Shown: positions 11,898-20,533 of the stretch, piece after piece
Layout of the letters: every line of letters begins with the position of its first letter
Numbering within the stretch: position 1 is the first letter of the stretch
Source: Corynebacterium choanae
GTDB taxonomy: Bacteria > Actinomycetota > Actinomycetes > Mycobacteriales > Mycobacteriaceae
NCBI RefSeq assembly: GCF_003813965.1
Contig: NZ_CP033896.1
Span: 1,612,001-1,676,000, forward strand
Length of the DNA stretch: 64,000 bases
Reading direction: 5' to 3'
Made by a program: the position numbers and the translations under genes
Notes under the pieces: model-generated
Told to the model about the DNA's origin: nothing
What the model saw: the letters and a program-made list of their open reading frames with translations, nothing else
Databases searched by the model: none

Positions 11898-12469
11898 GAA
11901 ATATCTATCCTTACAACGTCGAGATAACAGTTAGCGGCAACCCTAGCGTGGCTGAACAGGGTTCCTGCGGACAAATACCGCGAAGCACACCTTGGTTGCA
12001 CTGCAATCCTATAAACCATACCGCACAACCTGCACAACACGAGGTTTGACCGCCACCAGCAGCGCTATCATTGCCGGATCGATCCACAAACAGGCCACCT
12101 ATAGCTTGACTGCGTAGTGATACACCTTCACTTCCCGTTACACAGGAATCTGCACCTTGGCGCCCCGTCTGGAGGCTGGCGAAATCAGGCGGTGGAAAGC
12201 ACTTGATTTTGCAGTTCTCATCGCTTCACAGCTTCCCCAATTGCCGTCCCATCACCAGTTACTGCGCACGCTGTGCACAGCACCTACAGCGGGATCTGAC
12301 ACTTCCCCTGGTATTTATCCGCGGTAAAAACAGGTGCCCTACCCCAGCCTGCTGGGTGGGGTGTAGCTCGTTCAACGCTTACGTGGGGCAGTTACAATCA
12401 CCGGCTATTGCGAAGCATTTCACCGCCTCAGATAAGTACAAAGCTCCTGCAATGTGGCATGATTGCCCC
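11898..12469. other. Divergent promoter region between aspS and the metallopeptidase gene
   Basis: 572 bp between divergently transcribed genes. It must hold both promoters. TATAAA-like elements occur near 12011, but no boxes can be assigned with confidence and no gene is supported. Confidence 0.5.
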
Positions 12470-13360
12470 ATGACGTTTAAAGATAATGTCGCACAATCCG
12501 GCAACCGGGCGAATCGCCGCTCCGGCGGTGCTGGACGAGGCATGGTCATCGGTGGTGGTGGCCTCGGCACGTTGCTGCTTGTTGGTGCGTTTCTGCTATT
12601 TGGCGGGGATCCTAGTGAACTGGGTGCACTCATCGGCTCCGATCAACCAGCCATTGAGCAGCCATCCGATCCGCAGGCCGGCGCTAATTGTCGTACCGGC
12701 GCGGACGCCAACCGTGACGTGGATTGCCGATTGGAATTCACTGCTCGGTCACTCGACCAGATCTGGAGTGAACAACTCCCTACCCAAGCACAATTGGACT
12801 ATGTGGCTCCGGGGCTTACCCTGTTTAACGGTCAAGTCACCACTGGTTGCGGGGCAGCCAGCGCCTCTACCGGCCCCTTCTACTGCCCACGAGACACCAC
12901 GGCCTATTTTGATTCATCGTTCTTCCGGCAGATTGAACAGTTAGGGGGCAGCAATGCGCCGCTAGCCCAGGAATATATTGTGGCCCACGAATTCGGTCAC
13001 CACATCCAAAATCTGGAGAATAATCTCGGCAAATCAGATTACAACAATCCTGGCGCTGATTCGGATGCTGTCAAAGTAGAGCTGCAAGCTGACTGCTATG
13101 GCGGTATCTGGGCACATTACGCCGACAAAGGAGAAGATGCTCTCCTTGAACCCATTACCCGTGAGCAGCTGCGTGATGCTGTCGAAACTGCGCGGGCAGT
13201 TGGCGATGACAATATTCAACAACGCACCCAAGGGCGGGTCAATCCCGATGGCTTTACCCACGGTTCTTCTGAGCAGCGCCAAGAGGCATTCCTTGCTGGC
13301 TACCAAACCGGCAAAATGAGCTCTTGTGACTTTTTAGGTACTGGCGGCTATCGGGACTAA
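12470..13360 (+). CDS. YpfJ-family neutral zinc metallopeptidase, membrane-anchored
   Basis: The 296-residue protein has a short basic N-terminus, one Gly/Leu-rich membrane segment (about 25-45) and an extracytoplasmic domain. Gluzincin-type motif HEFGHHIQNL (from His173) gives the two zinc His and the catalytic Glu; VKVELQADCYGGIWAH provides the further Glu ligand region. Several Cys suggest disulfides outside the membrane. The frame is open to 12203, but MTFKDNVAQSGNRANRRSGG from ATG 12470 matches the family N-terminus. The substrate is unknown. Confidence 0.88.
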   Translation: MTFKDNVAQSGNRANRRSGGAGRGMVIGGGGLGTLLLVGAFLLFGGDPSELGALIGSDQPAIEQPSDPQAGANCRTGADANRDVDCRLEFTARSLDQIWSEQLPTQAQLDYVAPGLTLFNGQVTTGCGAASASTGPFYCPRDTTAYFDSSFFRQIEQLGGSNAPLAQEYIVAHEFGHHIQNLENNLGKSDYNNPGADSDAVKVELQADCYGGIWAHYADKGEDALLEPITREQLRDAVETARAVGDDNIQQRTQGRVNPDGFTHGSSEQRQEAFLAGYQTGKMSSCDFLGTGGYRD

Positions 13361-13457
13361 CACTCCCGACCCCCTCCTTGCGACTGCCCCGCAGTCCCCG
13401 CCATGAAGCGCTTTGCCCCCCGGCTATAAAGCCCTGGTGTCTGCCGCTATCCAGATG

Positions 13458-13511
13458 ACCGCCACCCCAGCTAACTGATAGTTCATCCTTCGGTTAGAAT
13501 GGGGTGGCGGT
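13458..13511 (+). terminator. Strong hairpin between the metallopeptidase and TetR genes
   Basis: ACCGCCACCCCA (13458-13469) pairs perfectly with TGGGGTGGCGGT (13500-13511). A second 5-bp step, CTAAC/GTTAG, continues it across a 1/2-base bulge. The trailing sequence is only TTGC, so it is terminator-like but lacks a T-run. The loop contains the small palindrome AACT-GAT-AGTT (13473-13483), a possible operator. Confidence 0.6.
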
Positions 13512-13617
13512 TTGCTGTGAAGACCCCAACCATACCGCGTGCACATTTCAACACCGTCGCCGGAGGTGCTTCGCACTACGACACGGCTATTTTTTCGAAA
13601 GCTGGTGATGGTCACTC

Positions 13618-14187
13618 ATGCGCCGTGACGCCGCGCTACGCCGCCAAGCGCTCATTGAGAGTGCTTGTTCTCTCTTCCGTAAACATGCCCACCAAGTACC
13701 GCTGGAGGCAATTGCCGCCGATGCCGGGGTCGGCATAGCAACCCTGTATCGAAACTTCCCAGATCGACAAGCCCTCCTGCACGCCTGCGGCATGCACGTC
13801 TTCCACCAGATTATTGCGCTGCAAGAAGACCTTCTCCAACACTTCACAGAAGATCCAGCCTCCCACTGGCAGCGCTACACTTCCGAACTTGTCGAACTCG
13901 GGGTCGGCACCATGGTTGCCACCTTCGCCCCGGAACACTTGGATCAACTCCCCGCTGATGTGCTCGCCAACCGTGATAAAGCCGGTGCCCTCGGTGAAGA
14001 AATTGTTAGCCTCGCCGCCGAGGCTGGCCTTGTCCACGACACACTGAGCCACACGATTTTCCTGGCTGGACTGGTCAATATTACCCGCCCTCCCGTGCCC
14101 GGATTAATCCAGCTTGCGCCGAATATCGAACAATTTCTTGTCGATACCTATTTGCGGGGTCTGCGACCCGTGCCCTTCCCGACATAA
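13618..14187 (+). CDS. TetR/AcrR-family transcriptional regulator
   Basis: The 189-residue protein has an N-terminal helix-turn-helix typical of the family: ALIESACSLFRKHAHQVPLE, AIAADAGVGIATLYRNFPDR (about residues 29-48). The C-terminal ligand-binding domain is not assignable to a subgroup. ATG 13618 has GGTGATGG nearby. Targets are unknown; a self-operator could lie in the upstream hairpin. It sits alone between the metallopeptidase gene and the HEPN-like/CBS-like gene, all on the same strand. Confidence 0.88.
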   Translation: MRRDAALRRQALIESACSLFRKHAHQVPLEAIAADAGVGIATLYRNFPDRQALLHACGMHVFHQIIALQEDLLQHFTEDPASHWQRYTSELVELGVGTMVATFAPEHLDQLPADVLANRDKAGALGEEIVSLAAEAGLVHDTLSHTIFLAGLVNITRPPVPGLIQLAPNIEQFLVDTYLRGLRPVPFPT

Positions 14188-14255
14188 CGGTTTTCACAAC
14201 AGTCGACGCACCGCACCCAGTAATTCACCGCTACCGGCTGAAAGCAGACGCCGGC

Positions 14256-15032
14256 ATGTCTACAGTGGAGAGGGTGAACGATGATGAAACGAAGCTGTCG
14301 CTGACTTACGTAAAACGCTTTATGGCGGCGTTTAACCAACTGGAACGCTACTTTCGGGATATTCTCGACGCACCCGATCATTGGGGGTTTACCGAGCTGG
14401 TACGTCGTGCCCGGCAAAAGAAGTGGCTGACCGAATCAATGGCTGAGGAATTGACAATATTTGCCAAGCTCCGCAACGCTATCGTGCATGGCCAATATTT
14501 TGACGGGGAGCCTATTGCCGAGCCGCATGCGGCAGTCGTCGAACAAATTGAACGCTACGCCGAAGCAATGAACTTCGACCGAACCGCGCTTGCCCTCCTG
14601 CCCCGGCAAGATACGGTAAACCTTTCCCCGGAAACGACCGTCAAGGAACTGCTCACAAAGATCCATACAACGGGATATACCCGTTTTCCGATTTATCAGG
14701 GCAGACAATTTTTATGGCTTTTGTCCGCGAATGCCATGACCAAGTTTCTTGCCGTACACCACGACGATCACCGCTACGAGCATCTCACCGTTGCTGATAT
14801 CAAACAGTTTTGTTCCAACAGTGACAGGGCGGAACTGGTGCCTCGCACGATCACCGGCCCGGAGGTAAAAGAACGCTTTACTTCGATCGACGAAACAGGA
14901 CACGCCCCCACAGCACTTATCGTCACCGAGACCGGTGCGAGCAACCAGCGCCCCTTGCGGATTATCGTTCCCTCAGATGTGCCGATCATTATGCAGAAAA
15001 TACAAGCCGAAGAGCTCAAGCTGTACCTGTAG
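14256..15032 (+). CDS. HEPN-like / CBS-like two-domain protein of unknown function
   Basis: 258 residues. The N-terminal half is all-helical (about 15-110) and ends in LRNAIVHGQ, where Arg73 and His78 form the R-N-x3-H pattern (Rx4H) of HEPN nucleases and HEPN-like proteins. The C-terminal half (about 118-258) resembles a CBS-pair fold: NLSPETTVKELLTKIHTTGY, then TRFPIYQG and FLWLLSANAMTKFLAVH, ending in a second repeat with TALIVTE and RPLRIIVPSDVP. A CBS pair would bind an adenosyl ligand and could gate the helical domain. No toxin or antitoxin neighbour is evident. The start at 14256 is uncertain; GTG 14274 is the alternative. Confidence 0.65.
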   Translation: MSTVERVNDDETKLSLTYVKRFMAAFNQLERYFRDILDAPDHWGFTELVRRARQKKWLTESMAEELTIFAKLRNAIVHGQYFDGEPIAEPHAAVVEQIERYAEAMNFDRTALALLPRQDTVNLSPETTVKELLTKIHTTGYTRFPIYQGRQFLWLLSANAMTKFLAVHHDDHRYEHLTVADIKQFCSNSDRAELVPRTITGPEVKERFTSIDETGHAPTALIVTETGASNQRPLRIIVPSDVPIIMQKIQAEELKLYL

Positions 15033-15102
15033 CATCGCAGCGCTCTTGATAGCTCACCAATATTTTGCACCAGCAAAGCCCTCGCCATATCCAAGGAACC
15101 CA

Positions 15103-15732
15103 TTGCTCACCACTCGTACTTCGTACCTGCCACACCAGCAATCGCGGCGGAATACCTCCAGCTGTCGTTGGTTGCACAGTGCTCGTCGCCTCGGGGTTGG
15201 CTTGACCTTTGGGACCATAACGATGACCAGTAGTGCAAACGCTACAGCATCAGTATTGCCACAGCTACCAGCGGATTCATCTATTATTCAGCAGGAAGTT
15301 TTGTCTTCCCATCCGTTCAGTTCATCGGCGGCCGACCAACTGTTGACGCCCCTTGTTGCCGCAACAGTGCCGCCTTATGTCAGTGCGGAAGAGCGATATC
15401 TGTTTGCCCGTGTCAATGCGCTGCGCATTAGCCGTTTACTGCCGCCACTGCACTTTGACGACACCTTATATCGTGCGTCACAGCACTGGTCGGATCATCT
15501 CCTCGGGCAGCCCGGCAGCGGATGTCCCCCACTTGTGCACACTCCCCCTGGTGCGGGGATCAGTGAAAATCTTGGCTGCCTGGGAGGAGCTCCCGATCCG
15601 GATCGTCTTATTGACCTTTGGTTACACTCCCCGCCTCATGCAGCAAACCTCTTTCATCCCACTGCCACCCGGGGCGCGATAGCATTCGTCATCACGCCAC
15701 GGGCAACAGTCGCCACCCTACAGCTGCGCTAA
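15103..15732 (+). CDS. Secreted CAP/SCP-domain protein
   Basis: A CAP-superfamily (SCP/PR-1-like) domain occupies most of the product: LFARVNALRISRLLPPLHFD, ASQHWSDHL, HTPPGAGISENLGC and WLHSPPHAANLFHP give the expected His/Glu/His cluster. No ATG fits. TTG 15103 has AAGGA 5 bases upstream and gives 209 residues with a basic stretch, a hydrophobic core (LGVGLTFGTITM) and a likely signal cleavage after SSANATA. CAP proteins of bacteria act outside the cell, sometimes binding cell-wall material or acting as hydrolases; the role here is unknown. The start codon is an inference from the ribosome site and signal peptide. Confidence 0.75.
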   Translation: MLTTRTSYLPHQQSRRNTSSCRWLHSARRLGVGLTFGTITMTSSANATASVLPQLPADSSIIQQEVLSSHPFSSSAADQLLTPLVAATVPPYVSAEERYLFARVNALRISRLLPPLHFDDTLYRASQHWSDHLLGQPGSGCPPLVHTPPGAGISENLGCLGGAPDPDRLIDLWLHSPPHAANLFHPTATRGAIAFVITPRATVATLQLR

Positions 15733-16240
15733 ACCCTGCTGCCAAAAAATCAACGCGCCGGTGACTTAAACCTCAGGTGGGCATGAAAATTCAGGTTCAA
15801 CCGCGCACCTACCAAGAGCAAATCTGCTGCTTCTCACCCTACCGCTCATCGCTACGCATACCCGCCGGTCACGGCTGTGCCGGGAAGTTGTTGCAGCCAA
15901 TCCACCGACTGGGTATCCGAAGTCCTTTGGCACGCGAATAGGCGAGCTATCGACCGTAAAGGGCATACTGCAGGAAATCCAACCATCGCTTCACGATCCA
16001 TAACCCACCGTAGATACCCGGCTTTGAGCTGCTTGCAGCAGCATCACGTTTGAATCCGGCCAGCGCTTCACGCAAGCGATCTGCACCGCAGCCGCGAAGC
16101 AGACGCGCTTTCAACCACGTTGCAACCGCAAAAAACGAAACGATGCCCCCGGTGGCGAGGCTGAAGGCGGTTGCGCTGCCACACTTGGCTCGTCACCGAG
16201 GGCTTGTATCACTATCACCTTAGCCGTCGAAACCGGCACT
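15733..16240. other. Convergent spacer between the CAP gene and hisS
   Basis: 508 bp. Only weak, imperfect inverted repeats are seen just after the CAP stop (near 15750-15805). No gene is supported. Confidence 0.5.
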
Positions 16241-17530
16241 CTACTGTGATGGACGCGAAAGCTGCTGTTGCAAAGAAGCGACAACGTCGTTGCGCGGGGT
16301 GGCTACTTGTTCGCCGGTGGCCAGATTTTTCACCATCACCTGGCCAGCTTCCAACTCGCTCTCGCCAACCACGAGGGCAAACCGCGCCCCCGCCCGGTCT
16401 GCGCCTTTCATTGCCCCCTTCAGACCACGACCACCGTAGCTCATATCCGCGGCAATTCCGTGTGCACGGCACTGATCAATCAACGCAGCGACATGGCTCC
16501 GGGCGGCGTCGCCCATGGCCACGCCGTAGACGTGTACACGGGAGGTATCGATGGGATTGACTTGTTCTGCTTCCAGCGCCAGCAAGGTTCGATCCACGCC
16601 GAGACCGAATCCTATTCCGGATAGGGCTTGCCCGCCGAGTTGTGCCATCAAACCGTCATAGCGGCCGCCGCCACCAATGCCGGACTGGGCACCCAAACCG
16701 TCGTGTACAAATTCAAAACAAGTCTTTGTGTAATAGTCAAGACCGCGCACAAGCCGCGGGTTGATGACATAGTTCACGCCGAGGTCATCCAGCAACCCAG
16801 TTACCGTTTCAAAATGATCACGTGCCTCATGGGAGAGATAGTCCAACATCAGCGGCGCATCAGCGGTCATCTCTTTGACCTCGGGGCGCTTGTCGTCGAG
16901 CACCCGCAGGGGATTGACTTCAGCACGTCGTTTCGTTTCATCATCCAGCGGCAGTGCAAACAAGAATGCCTGAAGAGCCTGCCGATATTCGGGACGACAG
17001 GTGTGATCGCCGAGCGAGGAGATTTCTAACCGATACTGTGTAAGCCCCACAGCCCGATAGCAGCGGTCGGCAAGCGCAATGACTTCTGCATCAAGGAGGG
17101 GATCATCGACACCAATGGCTTCCACACCGACTTGCTGCAGTTGCCGATAGCGACCAGCTTGGGGGCGTTCATAGCGGAAAAATGGGCCATGATAGGTAAG
17201 TTTCACCGGTAATTGACCACGGTCAAGGTTGTGTTCGATGACCGACCGCATGACCCCGGCGGTGCCCTCAGGACGCAACGTCACACTACGATCACCGCGG
17301 TCTGCAAAGGTGTACATCTCTTTTGAAACCACGTCGGTGGACTCGCCCACCCCGCGAGCAAACAGGCCGGTGTCTTCGAAAATTGGCAATTCAATATGTT
17401 CGTAGCCGGCCAGATGCGCCTGGTGAGAAAACGTGTCGCGCACATGGAGGAACAGTGGCGACTGTGGCGGATAGTAATCGGGTACGCCTTTGGGTGCGGA
17501 AAATTTGGTCAACTGTTGTTTCTCACTCAC
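16241..17530 (-). CDS. hisS: Histidyl-tRNA synthetase
   Basis: Class II synthetase. From GTG 17530 it is 429 residues, the usual length: [19 protein letters not shown] at the N-terminus, motif 2 [20 protein letters not shown] with the following QVGVEAIG, the histidine-A motif [24 protein letters not shown], and motif 3 [10 protein letters not shown], then the C-terminal anticodon-binding domain. The frame stays open upstream. An ATG at 17596 with AGGGTGA upstream would add 22 residues. The GTG has no Shine-Dalgarno but has TATAAA-like sequence 10 bases before it (17541-17546), so a leaderless mRNA is possible. Confidence 0.94.
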   Translation of the reverse strand: MSEKQQLTKFSAPKGVPDYYPPQSPLFLHVRDTFSHQAHLAGYEHIELPIFEDTGLFARGVGESTDVVSKEMYTFADRGDRSVTLRPEGTAGVMRSVIEHNLDRGQLPVKLTYHGPFFRYERPQAGRYRQLQQVGVEAIGVDDPLLDAEVIALADRCYRAVGLTQYRLEISSLGDHTCRPEYRQALQAFLFALPLDDETKRRAEVNPLRVLDDKRPEVKEMTADAPLMLDYLSHEARDHFETVTGLLDDLGVNYVINPRLVRGLDYYTKTCFEFVHDGLGAQSGIGGGGRYDGLMAQLGGQALSGIGFGLGVDRTLLALEAEQVNPIDTSRVHVYGVAMGDAARSHVAALIDQCRAHGIAADMSYGGRGLKGAMKGADRAGARFALVVGESELEAGQVMVKNLATGEQVATPRNDVVASLQQQLSRPSQ

Positions 17531-17968
17531 ACCGAACCAGTTTATACCAGTACCCAACTTCAGCTGTGGATCCGGTTCCCGGTGGTACTTGCACATCGGC
17601 GAATCACCCTGTGTTGCTGCGCATAACAGGAGGCGGATCAGGCCTGCTTGCTGCTGCACGAATGAAAACTCACAACCACCAACTGGACGTGTTCGCAGCT
17701 GCCCGGGGAGATGATCATGCAACGGCGTGGAGCAGGCAACCGAGTGTTTAGGCGGTGTTCACTCACGCTATCGCTGCCATCGAAGGCATTCGGATTCGCT
17801 CAGTGGCGCACGAAACAATCAATCCATCGGCATGGACGCGAGAAGTACCGATTGCACTATTGGCGTGCTGCGCGGTGCATGATCTCCTCGATGTCCCCGC
17901 ATAAACAGTGTTTACCGCTTCATCCCTGGAAGCAGACAGTCTGGGATGCCCCAGTCGTCGCGCTGCAG
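17531..17968. other. Spacer between the MBL-fold hydrolase gene and hisS
   Basis: 438 bp upstream of hisS. It contains the TATAAA element next to the hisS GTG and the alternative hisS start at 17596. No other gene is recognised. Confidence 0.5.
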
Positions 17969-18625
17969 TTACGACTGATATTTTCGCAGATACGGATTGC
18001 CGAGTCGTTCTGCTTGCATTTTCGTGGTAGGGCCGTGGCCAGGCAAAATCATGAGATTATCCGGCAAGGTCAGCACCTGGTTGGCGAGCGTTTGCTCCAT
18101 CGCAGACCAATCAGAACCAGGTAAATCGGTTCGCCCAATCGATCCTTTAAACAGCACATCTCCACTAAAACAGATTTCCTCCCCCACCAGAAGCACACTT
18201 CCTGGGGAATGTCCCGGGGCGTGCCGCACCGTGAACTGCTCTTCCCCGATGGTGATTTGTTGCTCATGGGTTAGTTGTTGCAAGGAGTCTGCGGGAACCT
18301 TCACCATTGATCCAACATCGTGTAACGCCATAGCTTGGCTGGAAACCCCGCCCGACGGATCGGTGAGCATAAATGCGTCGTCAGGATGAATAGAGACAGT
18401 ACAACCATGGGTTGTGGCGAGTACTCCTGCGTCACGCATGTGATCAATATGGCCGTGCGTCAGCAGAATCTCCCCCACGGTGAGTTGCTGCTCCTGGCAA
18501 TAATCATCGACGATTTTAGCGGCACCGTAGCCCGGATCGATGACGGTGACAGAAGCCGTTTCGCTATTGATAACCATCCAGCAATTTGTTTGAAAAGGAC
18601 CAGCAACACATCCAACGAGTTTCAT
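17969..18625 (-). CDS. MBL-fold metallo-hydrolase (glyoxalase II-like)
   Basis: 218-residue metallo-beta-lactamase-fold hydrolase. Metal ligands are THGHIDHM (HxHxDH), HAPGHSPGSV and CFSGDVLFKGSIGRTD, ending with a His in LPGHGPTTK. The size and motif set resemble bacterial glyoxalase II-type hydrolases, but the substrate cannot be fixed from sequence. ATG 18625 follows AGGGTG by 8 bases; the longer frame lacks a signal. It lies upstream of hisS on the same strand and is divergent from the cyclophilin gene; in actinobacteria this pairing with cyclophilin and rel is common. Confidence 0.85.
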   Translation of the reverse strand: MKLVGCVAGPFQTNCWMVINSETASVTVIDPGYGAAKIVDDYCQEQQLTVGEILLTHGHIDHMRDAGVLATTHGCTVSIHPDDAFMLTDPSGGVSSQAMALHDVGSMVKVPADSLQQLTHEQQITIGEEQFTVRHAPGHSPGSVLLVGEEICFSGDVLFKGSIGRTDLPGSDWSAMEQTLANQVLTLPDNLMILPGHGPTTKMQAERLGNPYLRKYQS

Positions 18626-19080
18626 ACCAAAACACCCTATCGGATGACTGTCAGTAGTGTCGTACGCCTTCCACACAGCACAACAGCGGCGCATCCAACT
18701 TCGCGTTCCTGTAACCCCGGCCAATAGGGGCAGTGCTTGCGGGGCATCTGCTCCACTTCTTGGCCGCGTGCTTCACAGATTGTTTCTCTGCAAGCAGCGT
18801 GTCACACCCCCAGACTACAAGCCGAGCGAGCTGCGATACATCGCTGAGCAGCAACGGTGAAATGCAGGATGCTTATTGCTGTTTTGTTGTGCTCTACCGC
18901 TAGGATGAGTCGGGATTATTGCGTTAGTCTGCCGTTACCGCTTTCGTCGATGCCCGGACACTGCGCGCCGTTGCAGAATATCGGCGCAGGTCTGTTCATC
19001 AGCGATAGCCGGTCATGTATGTGACCAAGTGTCACGGCGTTTGTACAGCGCACCGTTTTAGGAATTGAAGGACTTTCTCC
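18626..19080. other. Divergent promoter region between the MBL hydrolase and cyclophilin genes
   Basis: 455 bp. It holds the promoters of both genes and a small inverted repeat GTGAC-CAAGT-GTCAC (19021-19035) about 45 bp before the cyclophilin start. No gene is supported. Confidence 0.5.
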
Positions 19081-19926
19081 TTGAGTAACAATGAGACCCG
19101 TCGCCGGGAGGCGATGCAGCAACTCGAGCGTGAGCTCAGTGCCCGTGATCGGAAAGAAAAAAGCAAGCCGCTTGCTATTGTCGCAGCGTCGCTGGCGATT
19201 ATTTTAGCGATCGTCGGCGGTATCTGGTTTGCAAATTCTCGCACCACCGACGAAACCGTTGATGCTGCAGCATCTTCTACCACTGCTAGTGAAGATGCTG
19301 ACACCATCGCCCCTGTGCTTGATGGCAAGCGCACTACCCCACTGCCTGACACAGTAACTTGTGCCTACAACCAAAATGAGCGGCCGGCCAAGGATGTGGG
19401 GCTCCCCCCAACTGAGAATGTGTCAGCTACCGGCACTGTCGATATCACCTTGGATACTTCCGCCGGGAAGATTCCGCTGACGCTTGATCGGGCAGCTGCT
19501 CCTTGCACAGTCAACGCCATCACCTATTTGGCGTCGAAAGACTATTACGATGACGTAGTGTGCCATCGTCTGACCACCAGCGGCATTAAGGTGCTGCAAT
19601 GTGGTGACCCGTCGGGCACCGGTGCCGGTGGCCCCGGATTCACCTTCGCCGATGAGTACCCAGTCGATGTTGTTGACGACCAGCTCGTCACCTATCCCCG
19701 CGGCTCGGTGGCGATGGCGAATGCTGGTCCTTCCACCAACGGTTCGCAGTTCTTCTTAAACTATGGTGATTCCCCACTGCCACCGAACTACACCTACTTC
19801 GGAACTATTGCTGACGAGGGACTCACGACACTTGATGCGATTGCGGCAAAGGGTACCGCTGACGGCCAGTCCGACGGTGCTCCCGCTGAGGAAGTAAAAA
19901 TCGCAAACGTTGAGGTTGCCAACTAG
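19081..19926 (+). CDS. Membrane-anchored peptidyl-prolyl cis-trans isomerase (cyclophilin)
   Basis: 281 residues: a charged cytosolic N-terminus (1-29), one membrane segment (about 31-50), a Thr/Ser/Asp-rich linker and an extracytoplasmic cyclophilin domain. Core motifs are VDITLDTSAGKIPLTLDRA, CHRLTTSGIKVLQCGDPSG, GSVAMANAGPSTNGSQFFLN and TYFGTIADEG. It should isomerise prolyl bonds of exported proteins. It begins at TTG 19081, with GAAGGA 8 bases upstream. Several Cys are present, unlike cytosolic cyclophilins. It lies two genes upstream of rel in opposite orientation, as in other corynebacteria. Confidence 0.9.
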   Translation: MSNNETRRREAMQQLERELSARDRKEKSKPLAIVAASLAIILAIVGGIWFANSRTTDETVDAAASSTTASEDADTIAPVLDGKRTTPLPDTVTCAYNQNERPAKDVGLPPTENVSATGTVDITLDTSAGKIPLTLDRAAAPCTVNAITYLASKDYYDDVVCHRLTTSGIKVLQCGDPSGTGAGGPGFTFADEYPVDVVDDQLVTYPRGSVAMANAGPSTNGSQFFLNYGDSPLPPNYTYFGTIADEGLTTLDAIAAKGTADGQSDGAPAEEVKIANVEVAN

Positions 19927-19947
19927 CCGAGGCCTCACCGCCAACCC

Positions 19948-19967
19948 GGCAACCACATCGGGTTGCC
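19948..19967 (+). terminator. Short hairpin after the cyclophilin gene
   Basis: GGCAACC pairs with GGTTGCC around a 6-base loop, 22 bp past the stop. It has no T-run. Confidence 0.45.
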
Positions 19968-19985
19968 TGGTCAACAACGATTGCT

Positions 19986-20030
19986 ACACCGCTGCACTTC
20001 GACCAGTTTTGGTCGTCTGTGCAGCGGTGT
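19986..20030 (+). terminator. Large composite hairpin after the cyclophilin gene
   Basis: A perfect 12-bp outer stem (ACACCGCTGCAC with GTGCAGCGGTGT) and a perfect 6-bp inner stem (CGACCA/TGGTCG) are separated by a 2/3-base internal loop, with a 4-base apical loop. It probably ends or protects the cyclophilin transcript. Confidence 0.6.
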
Positions 20031-20533
20031 TGCGCATTTCACTCCGAAAGCCAGCAACTTCGTCCATCGCTTCGCGCCACACCGGTCTTCCTACTTTGGC
20101 AGCGGGGCGGGAAGTCTCACCACTTACTAGCCCACAACAGTCACATCAACCCCATTAGCCTCAACTTCTCGGTAGGATATTACTGCCCAAACATTCCTCG
20201 GCTGCCAACGCCCGCACCGCGATCTAGCTGGCGATACAGCAATACACACCGAGTACGGCTTTGCCCCTGTCCCAAAATTTTTCCAGGAATGTTCTCTCCC
20301 CCCAGGTGAAAGAACACTGTAGGATAAACACGGTTCCACAGCATTGCATCCGCAAGTTTGCGTTACGACTCCACAGCGGATCATCTGCACGCTCAGCGCG
20401 ACGATGCAACAGCCGTGGCGATGTAACATACAGTGCTGAACCACGATACTTTTGACAGGGTTGCTATTTGGCGAAAACCAACTACCCTTGTCACAAGTTG
20501 CACGCCTTTATTCGCATAAGAAGGATTACCTAC

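Larger units (their letters stand above)
19927..20533. other. Spacer between cyclophilin and the first secreted paralogue
   Basis: 607 bp. The first 100 bp hold two hairpins. The remainder has no gene. Near 20449-20500 there is a TTTGACA hexamer and a CTTGTCACAAG palindrome that could belong to the promoter of the secreted protein gene. Confidence 0.5.

Noticed and set aside
19020..19035. TGTGA...TCAC element upstream of the cyclophilin gene as a GlxR site
   Set aside because: The spacing between half-sites is 7 instead of 6 and the second half lacks the final A.
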